A stretch of DNA of 64,000 bases from Paraburkholderia sp. BCC1884 (GTDB taxonomy: Bacteria; Pseudomonadota; Gammaproteobacteria; Burkholderiales; Burkholderiaceae): the NCBI RefSeq assembly GCF_900996225.1, contig NZ_CAAJGL010000079.1, positions 186,001-250,000 of the forward strand, given 5' to 3'. Every line of letters begins with the position of its first letter. Positions within the stretch are counted from its first letter, which is position 1. The notes under the pieces are model-generated. The model was not told where the DNA came from. It saw only the letters and a program-made list of their open reading frames with translations, and searched no databases. This document shows, in pieces, positions 25,799 to 33,143 of the stretch. Both the position numbers and the translations under genes were made by a program.

Positions 25799-27039
25799 TG
25801 AGCGAGTCGGTTGGCCGCACCGCGGCGCGCTCCGCGAGCAGGAATGCCGAAGCGGGGCAAGGCGAAAACGCTTCGTCGGCGCGCGCGCCCGGACGTGCGC
25901 ATCGTCGCGTTGCGTGGCTGGTCGCGTCGTTGCTCGGGCTCGGCTGTGTCGGCGCGTTGAGTACGCTGGCCGTGCAGTCGCGCAACGGCGCATCGTTCGA
26001 CGCACACGGTTGGCGCGACGGCAGTCTCGGCCACAGCCTCGATCGCGCGATCGACGTGCCGTACGCGGCCACGCTGCATCGCTGGCAAGCGGCGGCGCGT
26101 TACCGGTTGGTCGGCGACCTCGGGCATCAGGTGCGCGAGGGTTGTCCCGGCTGGCTTTTCTATGCGGACGGATTACGCGCGCCGGTGCAGGCGGGCCACG
26201 ATCCCATCGAACGCGCGGACGGCGGCGATGCGCTGACCGACGCGCGCATCGCCACCTTGCAGCGCTATTCGACCGCGCTGCGTGGCATGGGCGTTCAACT
26301 GGTGGTCGTGACGGTGCCGGACAAGGCGCGCGTGCAAAGCGACATGCTGTGCGGACTGCAGCAGGACGCGCGCATGACGCAGCGCCTGAACGTGTGGGAC
26401 CGCGCGCTGAGCGCGAACCACGTCGCGCACGTCGAACTGCTCTCCGCTTTGCAGGCTGCGCGTCCGGCGTTTTTCCGCACCGACGTGCATTGGAACGCGC
26501 GTGGCGCTCAAGCCGCCGCACAGGTGGTGGGCGCATCGCTTTTGCCGTTGCTCGGCAAGCCTGGCGATACGACCTTCACGCATACGACAGCGCAACCCGC
26601 GCCGCGCGTCGGCGATCTGTTGACGCTGGCCAATCTCGACAAGGTGTCCGACGCGTGGCGGCCGGCGCCCGATGTGGTCGCGGCGCAAACATTGCAGGCG
26701 CAACGAAGCGGCGGCCTGCTCGACGACGGCCCCGCCGCCGAAGTACTGCTGGCGGGCAGCTCATTCTCGCGCCGCAGTGCCTTTGCCGAGCGACTCGGCG
26801 AACAACTCGGCCGTGAAGTCTGGAACGTGAGCCTCGACGACGGCCAGTTCGATCGCGCCTTGCAGGCGATCTGGCGCGACCGCGCGAGCTGGCCGAAGAC
26901 TTTGCGCGTGGTCGTCTGGGAGATGTCGGAAGACGCTCTGTCGATGCCGGTCGAGCCGGTCAGTGTCGACGCAACCCACCCCGGCACGACGCCCGCCGCG
27001 GCCACCGGCACGCTTTCCGCCACCGCGCGCCAGGACTGA
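25798..27039 (+). CDS. AlgJ/AlgX-like SGNH-type acyltransferase, paralogue 2, membrane-anchored
   Basis: 413 residues. Instead of a cleavable signal it has a 35-residue polar N-terminus and a transmembrane anchor (about 39-58), like AlgJ and DltD. The catalytic set is Asp229 and His231 in RTDVHWNARG and Ser322 in LAGSSFSRR, the GTSYS-type nucleophile motif. It shares the fold but little sequence with paralogue 1, so the two probably take different steps, for example relay and final transfer. It lies 5 bases upstream of the MBOAT gene, the usual partner order of such pairs. Confidence 0.87.
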   Translation: MSESVGRTAARSASRNAEAGQGENASSARAPGRAHRRVAWLVASLLGLGCVGALSTLAVQSRNGASFDAHGWRDGSLGHSLDRAIDVPYAATLHRWQAAARYRLVGDLGHQVREGCPGWLFYADGLRAPVQAGHDPIERADGGDALTDARIATLQRYSTALRGMGVQLVVVTVPDKARVQSDMLCGLQQDARMTQRLNVWDRALSANHVAHVELLSALQAARPAFFRTDVHWNARGAQAAAQVVGASLLPLLGKPGDTTFTHTTAQPAPRVGDLLTLANLDKVSDAWRPAPDVVAAQTLQAQRSGGLLDDGPAAEVLLAGSSFSRRSAFAERLGEQLGREVWNVSLDDGQFDRALQAIWRDRASWPKTLRVVVWEMSEDALSMPVEPVSVDATHPGTTPAAATGTLSATARQD

Positions 27040-27044
27040 TCCCG

Positions 27045-28736
27045 ATGCTCTTCAATTCGTTCATCTTCCTCACGCTGTTCCTGCCGCCCGCGTTGGCCGG
27101 CTACTACCTGCTCGGGCAACGCACGCCGCGCGCGGCAGCGGCCTGGCTGTGCTTGGCGTCGATCGTGTTCTATGGCTGGTGGAATCCGGCTTTCGTCGGC
27201 CTGCTCGCGGGTTCGATCGTGTTCAACTACGCGATGAGCTGCGCGATCGTCGCCGCGCCGCCCAGGTCGGCTCGGCGCAGCTGGCTGCTCGGCCTCGCGA
27301 TCGCGGCCGACCTGGCGCTGCTGGTGCGCTACAAATATCTCGCGACGCTCCTGACCGCGCTGGTCCACGCAAGCGGCCTCGCACCGGCGGACTGGCTCGC
27401 GCACGGCATGCAGGATGTGATCCTGCCGCTCGGCGTGTCGTTCTTCACCTTCACGCAAATCGGCTATCTGCTCGATTGCAACGCGGGCATCGTCAAGGAA
27501 CGCGATCCGCTCGGCTACGTGCAGTTCGTCACGTTCTTTCCGCATCTGATCGCCGGGCCGATCCTGCATCACAAGGAAATGATGACGCAGTTCGCGCAGC
27601 CGGCCACGTACCGGCTGCGGGCGGAGAATCTCTCGGTTGGCGCCTTCGTCTTCACGATCGGCCTGGCGAAAAAGGTGCTGTTCGCCGATACCATTGCGCC
27701 TTTCGCGGACGCCGGTTTCGCCGCGCCACACGAATTGCAGTGGCTGGCGGCGTGGGGCACCTGCCTCGCGTACGCGCTGCAGCTTTACTTCGATTTCTCC
27801 GGCTATTCGGACATGGCGATGGGTCTGGCGAAGATGTTCGGCGTGCGCTTCCCGCTGAACTTCAATTCGCCGTTCAAGGCAGCCAGCATCATCGATTTCT
27901 GGCAGCGCTGGCATATGACGCTCACGCGCTATCTCACGGCCTATCTGTACTATCCGCTGGCGATGCGTATCAATCGCAGCCGTGCGTTGCGCGGACTACC
28001 GATCGGCCGTCTCGCGCAGCGTTCGTCGCGCGGCTTTCTCGCGACCGTCGCGCTGCCCACGTTCTATACGATGGCGCTGGCCGGCATCTGGCACGGCGCC
28101 GGCTGGCAGTATCTGATCTATGGCTTGCTGCATGCGTCGTATCTGACTGTGAATCACGCCTATCGCGCGTGGCGGGCGGCTGCGGCGCCCGCGCCCGCTG
28201 CTGCAGGTGCAGCGGGTGTTGCTGGCGGTGTGAGTGCTGCAGGTGCAGTGCGCGCCGCTGGTTCGACGACGCGCGCGGCGTCGGCAAACGGGCTTGCCCT
28301 GCGCGCCCGTCATGCCGGTAATGTGCTGCTTACCTTTGTCGCCGCGCTGGTCGCGTTCGCGTTCTTCCGCGCGCACGGCGTCGGCGATGCCCTTGCGCTG
28401 TTGCAAGGCATGGCGGGGATGCACGGCATCGAATCGCTGGACTGGCCCGCCTGGGGCGCGGCCAGCATGAGCGCGGGCGAATGGCTGCATCTGGTCGCCG
28501 GGCGCTCGACGCTCGCCTTGCAGATCGCCGCCCTGCTCGTGATCGTGTGGTGCGCGCCGAATTCGCATCAGTTGATGGGGCGGTTCTCGCCGGCACTCGA
28601 ACGCGCGGCCGAAGGCCTGCCTGCCGCGCTGACGTGGCGGCCGTCGCTACGCTGGAGCGTGGCGATGCTCGGCATGCTGGTGTTCTGCGTCGCGCAGTTG
28701 CATGGCGAAGTGCGGTTCCTTTATTTCCAGTTCTGA
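27045..28736 (+). CDS. AlgI/DltB-type MBOAT O-acyltransferase
   Basis: 563 residues, polytopic. MBOAT landmarks are FFPHLIAGPILHH (about 165-177), the DFSGYSDMAMGLAKMFG block, FWQRWHMTLTRYL and the catalytic His350 in AGIWHGAGW. AlgI and DltB both belong here: they move an acyl group from a cytoplasmic donor across the inner membrane. Residues about 380-416 form an unusual Ala/Gly-rich insertion with an internal 14-bp direct repeat (28199 and 28235). It is the only MBOAT in a locus that has both an Alg-type and a Dlt-type module, so it may accept aminoacyl groups from the carrier protein at 28772. Confidence 0.92.
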   Translation: MLFNSFIFLTLFLPPALAGYYLLGQRTPRAAAAWLCLASIVFYGWWNPAFVGLLAGSIVFNYAMSCAIVAAPPRSARRSWLLGLAIAADLALLVRYKYLATLLTALVHASGLAPADWLAHGMQDVILPLGVSFFTFTQIGYLLDCNAGIVKERDPLGYVQFVTFFPHLIAGPILHHKEMMTQFAQPATYRLRAENLSVGAFVFTIGLAKKVLFADTIAPFADAGFAAPHELQWLAAWGTCLAYALQLYFDFSGYSDMAMGLAKMFGVRFPLNFNSPFKAASIIDFWQRWHMTLTRYLTAYLYYPLAMRINRSRALRGLPIGRLAQRSSRGFLATVALPTFYTMALAGIWHGAGWQYLIYGLLHASYLTVNHAYRAWRAAAAPAPAAAGAAGVAGGVSAAGAVRAAGSTTRAASANGLALRARHAGNVLLTFVAALVAFAFFRAHGVGDALALLQGMAGMHGIESLDWPAWGAASMSAGEWLHLVAGRSTLALQIAALLVIVWCAPNSHQLMGRFSPALERAAEGLPAALTWRPSLRWSVAMLGMLVFCVAQLHGEVRFLYFQF

Positions 28737-28771
28737 TTGATCGAACGACGTTTGCGCAAGGACTCAACACA

Positions 28772-29008
28772 ATGACTCAAAACGAAACGCTGCACGCCGA
28801 GGTCGCGTCGCTGGTGGAATCCGTGGTACTGCGCCCGGTGCAGGGCGATGAACTGCTGCTTGAAACGGGACTCGTCGATTCGGTGCTGGCCGTCGAAATC
28901 GTGATGGGCGTCGAGATGCAATTCGGCGTGCGGATTCCGCCGACCGAGATCGCCGAACATCTCACCTCGGTGGATGCGCTCGCCGCGTTCATCGCGGCCA
29001 ATCGCTAG
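28772..29008 (+). CDS. acyl/D-alanyl carrier protein (DltC-like)
   Basis: 78 residues from ATG 28772. The four-helix carrier fold is indicated by the phosphopantetheine site GLVDSVLAVEIV with Ser37, and by FGVRIPPTEI after helix 2. It sits between the MBOAT and the DltA-like ligase, 7 bases before the latter, so the expected load is the residue activated by that ligase. Needs a phosphopantetheinyl transferase encoded elsewhere. Confidence 0.88.
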   Translation: MTQNETLHAEVASLVESVVLRPVQGDELLLETGLVDSVLAVEIVMGVEMQFGVRIPPTEIAEHLTSVDALAAFIAANR

Positions 29009-29015
29009 GCGCACC

Positions 29016-30512
29016 ATGCGATTCGATCTGAGCGCGGGCCGCTTCGTCGAAACCGATGTGCGTGCCGACGCATGGGCGGTGATCGGTGCCGATCGCGCGT
29101 TGCACTGGCACGAACTGGCGGCCGAGGCGCAAGCGTGGGCCGAACGGGCGCGCGAGCAAGGCTTTGGCACCGACGTGCCGGTGATCGTGCGCGGCCACAA
29201 GGAAGCGGCGTTTTTCGTCGCGATGACCGGCGCGTTGTTGCTCGGCGCGCCGTTCGTGCCGGTCGATACGATCTATCCGGAAGAGCGCATGCGCCGTATC
29301 GCGACGACGCTCGGCGCGCAGATCTACTTCGACGCGCAGCACGACCGCTTCGTCAATCTGAATGGCGGCGCGCAGCCGAACTCGAACGAGCCGCCGGCGC
29401 AACCGTTGCGCGAGAAAAACCTCGCCTACGTGCTGTTCACATCGGGCACGACCGGCGAGCCCAAGGGCGTGCAGATCGGCCGCGAGAGCGTGGCCGCGCT
29501 CGCCGCATGGATGGCGGCGGATTTCGCCCTCGGCGACGCGCCGGTGTTCCTGAATCAGGCGCCGTTCAGCTTCGATCTGTCGATGTACGAGGTATTCGGC
29601 ACGCTTGCTTCGGGCGGCACGGTCGTGCTCGCGTCGCGTGCGCTGACCGCGCAGGGCGCGGCGTTGCTGGCGACGCTCGAACACCACGGCGTGACGACGT
29701 GGGTGTCGACACCGTCGTTTGCGCAACAGCAGTTGCTCAACCCGCAGTTCTCGCAAGCGGGCTTGCCGGCGCTCAGAACCTTCCTGTTCTGCGGCGAAGT
29801 GTTGCCGCTCGCGCTCGCGCGGCAATTGCGCCAGCGCTTTCCAGCGGCGCGCATCATCAATACGTATGGGCCGACCGAGGCGACGGTGGCGACCACGTGG
29901 ATCGTCGTGGACGATGCGGTGCTCGCCCAGCATGCGCGCCTGCCGATCGGCCACGCGAAGCGCGACGCCGAAGTATTCGTCGAGGCGGGCGAGTTGTGTA
30001 TCGCCGGCGCGCACGTGATGCGCGGCTATCTGAATCGCGACGACCTGAACGCGGCACGCATGTTCACGCACCACGGCCAGCGCGCGTTTCGCACGGGCGA
30101 TCTCGGCGCGCTCGAAGGCGACGGGCTGCTGTTCTGCCACGGCCGCATGGACGACCAGATAAAGGTGGGCGGCTATCGCATCGAACTGATGGAGATCGAT
30201 GCGGCGTTGCGCGCGCTGCCCGGCGTGGCGAGCGCGGCGGCGGTGCCGTTGCGCCGGCCGGACGGGTCGGTGGCGCGGATCGTCGCGTTTGTCGCGTTCG
30301 TCGCCACCGGCAGCGACGATCGCCGTCTACCCGACGTGCTGCACGACTGGAAGACGCTGCTCGGCGCACGCCTGCCACCGTATATGATTCCGTCTGAATT
30401 GCTCGCGTGCCGCGCCTTGCCGGTGTCGGTCAACTTCAAGATCGATCGCGTGCAACTTGCACAGGATTACCGTGACGCTCATCTCAACGCACAGCGGCCG
30501 GCCAATGCGTGA
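29016..30512 (+). CDS. dltA: DltA-like D-alanine--carrier protein ligase
   Basis: 498 residues, the normal DltA length. Adenylation core motifs: TSGTTGEPKG (142-151), NTYGPTEAT (282-290), the RTGD hinge region (359-362) and the catalytic Lys475 in NFKIDR. DltA-specific stretches are clear: FLNQAPFSFDLS (178-189), STPSFA (231-236) and FLFCGEVLP (256-264). In Bacillus DltA the Cys of this last motif lines the pocket and selects D-Ala; it is retained here as Cys259. The predicted reaction loads D-alanine (or a similar small amino acid) on the carrier at 28772. Dlt systems normally decorate Gram-positive teichoic acids; here the acceptor is probably the exopolysaccharide. Confidence 0.9.
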   Translation: MRFDLSAGRFVETDVRADAWAVIGADRALHWHELAAEAQAWAERAREQGFGTDVPVIVRGHKEAAFFVAMTGALLLGAPFVPVDTIYPEERMRRIATTLGAQIYFDAQHDRFVNLNGGAQPNSNEPPAQPLREKNLAYVLFTSGTTGEPKGVQIGRESVAALAAWMAADFALGDAPVFLNQAPFSFDLSMYEVFGTLASGGTVVLASRALTAQGAALLATLEHHGVTTWVSTPSFAQQQLLNPQFSQAGLPALRTFLFCGEVLPLALARQLRQRFPAARIINTYGPTEATVATTWIVVDDAVLAQHARLPIGHAKRDAEVFVEAGELCIAGAHVMRGYLNRDDLNAARMFTHHGQRAFRTGDLGALEGDGLLFCHGRMDDQIKVGGYRIELMEIDAALRALPGVASAAAVPLRRPDGSVARIVAFVAFVATGSDDRRLPDVLHDWKTLLGARLPPYMIPSELLACRALPVSVNFKIDRVQLAQDYRDAHLNAQRPANA

Positions 30513-31452
30513 TCCGCTCGATTCGCGCCAACCCCGGACAGCGTCCGCGACGGGCGTAGCCGTCGCCGCACCGTGTTCGCCACGCCGACGGGCGCTGCTC
30601 GCCGCGGGCGTATGCGCGGCCTTCCTGAGCGCCTGTTCGGCGCCTGGTTCAGGCGACCCTGGCGCGCTCGCGCAGGGCGTCGTGTGGCAGGTCGATACCG
30701 ACCATACCAATCCACAGGGCGACTGGAACCGGCTCGGCGTGACCGATCTGCTGGTGCAGTGGACAGCGGTGGACGGCACTGCGTTTCTGGCGGGCAACGA
30801 TCCGGCGAGCACCGGTCTGCAAACGTCGGAGCGTCAACCGGACTGGACGCGCGTCGCCGGTGAGCCGTGGGCGCGCAACGTGATCGTTGGATTGGCAGGG
30901 CGTTTCGATGAGGCCACGGCGCGCGCGCAAGTGGCGCAACTGATCGCGCAGTCGAAGCAACTGGCGGCCGTGCGGCCACCGGTTCGCGTCGATGGCTATT
31001 ACTTTCCCGTGGAAGTGGACCCGACCTGGCAGGACGCCGCGAAGCTCGGCTTGCTGCTCGATCAATTGCCGCGACCGCTGTGGATCAGCGTCTACGACAA
31101 CTCGAATATCGGTGGCGCGGCGCTCGCCGCGTGGCTGGACGGTTGGCTGCCGAAGGATGTCGGCGTCTTTCTACAGGACGGTTGCGGCGTCTATGCACGT
31201 GGCCCGGCGGCTGCGCGCGGTTACGCGGATGCCCTGGTGCAGCGCCTCGGCAAAGACCGCGTGAGGATCATCGCCGAAGCGTTCCGGCCCGCGCCGGGTG
31301 GCGTGTTCCGCCCGGCCACGGCGGCCGAGCTCGAGCCCCAGTTGCGCGCCTATCGTGGTTACCGGACCTATCTGTTCGATGGTCCGCATTACGTATCGGC
31401 GCAGTTAGTGCAGGAGTTGCTGAGCCTGCAGCAACAGCAAGGGCAAAAGTAA
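30505..31452 (+). CDS. DUF4434-like lipoprotein, possible glycoside hydrolase
   Basis: 315 residues from ATG 30505, overlapping the end of dltA. An RRR-led hydrophobic stretch ends in the lipobox LSAC with Cys44, so it is a lipoprotein. The mature domain begins VVWQVDTDHTN and contains LGVTDLLVQWTAVDG and later VDGYYFPVEVDP, LWISVYDNSN and VGVFLQDGCG. Regular beta-strands ending in acidic or aromatic residues suggest a TIM barrel of the DUF4434 type. Such barrels are related to glycoside hydrolases; acidic residues in YYFPVE and FLQDG are candidate catalytic ones. It could trim or release the polymer in the envelope. Family assignment is moderate. Confidence 0.65.
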   Translation: MRDPLDSRQPRTASATGVAVAAPCSPRRRALLAAGVCAAFLSACSAPGSGDPGALAQGVVWQVDTDHTNPQGDWNRLGVTDLLVQWTAVDGTAFLAGNDPASTGLQTSERQPDWTRVAGEPWARNVIVGLAGRFDEATARAQVAQLIAQSKQLAAVRPPVRVDGYYFPVEVDPTWQDAAKLGLLLDQLPRPLWISVYDNSNIGGAALAAWLDGWLPKDVGVFLQDGCGVYARGPAAARGYADALVQRLGKDRVRIIAEAFRPAPGGVFRPATAAELEPQLRAYRGYRTYLFDGPHYVSAQLVQELLSLQQQQGQK

Positions 31453-31466
31453 CCTTACGCGTGGGC

Positions 31467-31483
31467 AGGGCGCTTGCCGCCCT
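31467..31483. terminator. short hairpin between convergent operon ends
   Basis: AGGGCG (31467-31472) pairs with CGCCCT (31478-31483) around a 5-base loop in the 31-base gap between the polysaccharide operon and the convergent lysE-type gene. No T-run follows on either strand, so termination activity is uncertain. Confidence 0.3.
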
Positions 31484-32119
31484 TCAACGCAGTTGCGTCA
31501 CCGCGAGCAACAGCACCATGCTGCCGATCGCGCCATCCAGCACGCGCCACGCGGTGGCCCGCCGAAACAGCGGCGCCAACGCGCGTGCGCCATATCCCAG
31601 ACCGACGAACCAGACCCCGCTCACCGCCATCGCACCGAGTGCGAAGGCGACCCGCGCACCTTGCGGCTCGCGTGCACCGGCGGTGCCGATCAGCAGGAAG
31701 GTGTCCAGATACACGTGCGGATTGAGCCACGTGAAGGCGAGCGTCATCAGCACGATCGGCATGGCGCGTTGCGCGGGCGCGGCGGTCGTGCCTGATGCAC
31801 TGCCGTCCGCCGTCGTGTCCAGTACCGCATGCCCGGGCCGCACGGCGCGACGCAAGGCGTTGATGCCGAACCACGCCAGATAGGCGAGCCCGACGTACAG
31901 CATGGCGTGCACGAACACCGGATAGCGCTCCACCAGCACCGAGGCGCCCCCCACCCCCGCGCCGATCAGAATGAAGTCCGAAATCGCGCACAGCGCGACG
32001 ATCTTGCCGATGTGCGAGCGCATGATCCCTTGACGCAGCACGAAGGCATTCTGGGCGCCGATCGTGACGATCAGCGATGCGCACAGGGCGGCGCCGTGGG
32101 AAAAAGACAGCCAGTTCAT
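31484..32119 (-). CDS. LysE/ArgO-family amino acid exporter
   Basis: 211 residues, about six membrane helices. Starts MNWLSFSHGAALCASLIVTIGAQNAFVLRQG, the family signature at the first helix, and has FTWLNPHVYLDT in the fourth. LysE/ArgO proteins export basic amino acids (arginine, lysine) to prevent toxic build-up. It is divergent from an ArgP-like LysR regulator, the standard arrangement for this exporter, so induction by arginine or lysine is likely. Confidence 0.95.
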   Translation of the reverse strand: MNWLSFSHGAALCASLIVTIGAQNAFVLRQGIMRSHIGKIVALCAISDFILIGAGVGGASVLVERYPVFVHAMLYVGLAYLAWFGINALRRAVRPGHAVLDTTADGSASGTTAAPAQRAMPIVLMTLAFTWLNPHVYLDTFLLIGTAGAREPQGARVAFALGAMAVSGVWFVGLGYGARALAPLFRRATAWRVLDGAIGSMVLLLAVTQLR

Positions 32120-32216
32120 AATCGATCCAGTAGACGGGTGAGGCGAACAGGGCTAGTCTGCGGGTTCGCATCTCATAAGAGAAGCTAATTTACTTAACGC
32201 CGATTAAGGAACGCTA

Positions 32217-33110
32217 ATGCTGGATTATGCGTTGCTCGACGCGCTCGCCGCGGTGGTGCGCCACGGCTCGTTCGACCGCGCGGCGAACGAGCTGAACGTC
32301 ACGCCGTCCGCGGTCTCGCAGCGGGTCAAATTGCTGGAGGAGCGGGTGGGCAGCGTGCTGGTCAAGCGCGGCCAGCCCTGTGTCGCGACCACCTCGGGCG
32401 CGCTGCTGTGCCGCCACACCGAGCGCGTGCAATTGCTCGAGGCGGAGCTGACCGGCCGCCTGCCGGCCTTGCCCGGCGCGCTGGTCGAACCATGGCCCGC
32501 CTTGCGTGTGGCGGTCAACGACGATAGCGTCGGCACCTGGTTCATCGACGCGGTGGCGCCGTTCTGCGTCGAACGGGAAATGTTGCTCGATCTGGTGGTC
32601 GACGATCAGGATCACACCGCGCAACTGATTCGCGACGGCAGCGTGCAAGGCGCGGTGACCACGCAGGCCGAGCCGGTGCAAGGCTGCCGTTCCACACGCC
32701 TTGGACGCATGCGTTATCTGGCGGTCTGCTCGCCGGCCTTTTACGACCGGTATTTCATCGACGGCGTCACGCGCGAAAGCTTGCGGCGCACGCCGTGCGT
32801 CGACTTCAATCCGAAAGATCAGCTGCAAAAGCGTTTCATGCGCCGTATCACGCGAGCCGAGCTCGATCCGCCTTTGCACTGGATTCCGCACGTCGCCGGT
32901 TTCTTACGCGCCTGCGCGACCGGGCTTGGCTGGGGTATGTGCCCCGAGCGCATGGTCAGCACGCATCTTGCCAGCGGCGAGTTGGTCGACATGGCGCCGG
33001 GTAAGCCGATCGATGTCGATCTCTACTGGCAGAGTTGGCGCCTGTCGATCGGTTGGCTCGACGACTTCGGCGCCGTGTTGCGCAAGCGCGCGGCGCAGTT
33101 TCTCGATTGA
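32217..33110 (+). CDS. argP: LysR-family regulator, ArgP (LysG/IciA) type
   Basis: 297 residues. The N-terminal helix-turn-helix MLDYALLDALAAVVRHGSFDRAANELNVTPSAVSQRVKLLEE is of ArgP type, including SAVSQRVKLLEERVG. The C-terminal half has the LysR effector-domain layout (VAVNDDSVGTWF near its start, as in ArgP). It faces the lysE-type exporter across about 100 bases, and probably activates it in response to basic amino acids. No Shine-Dalgarno is evident before the ATG. Confidence 0.9.
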   Translation: MLDYALLDALAAVVRHGSFDRAANELNVTPSAVSQRVKLLEERVGSVLVKRGQPCVATTSGALLCRHTERVQLLEAELTGRLPALPGALVEPWPALRVAVNDDSVGTWFIDAVAPFCVEREMLLDLVVDDQDHTAQLIRDGSVQGAVTTQAEPVQGCRSTRLGRMRYLAVCSPAFYDRYFIDGVTRESLRRTPCVDFNPKDQLQKRFMRRITRAELDPPLHWIPHVAGFLRACATGLGWGMCPERMVSTHLASGELVDMAPGKPIDVDLYWQSWRLSIGWLDDFGAVLRKRAAQFLD

Positions 33111-33143
33111 GCCGCGTGGACGGCTCGCGTGCTCGACGCGGCA

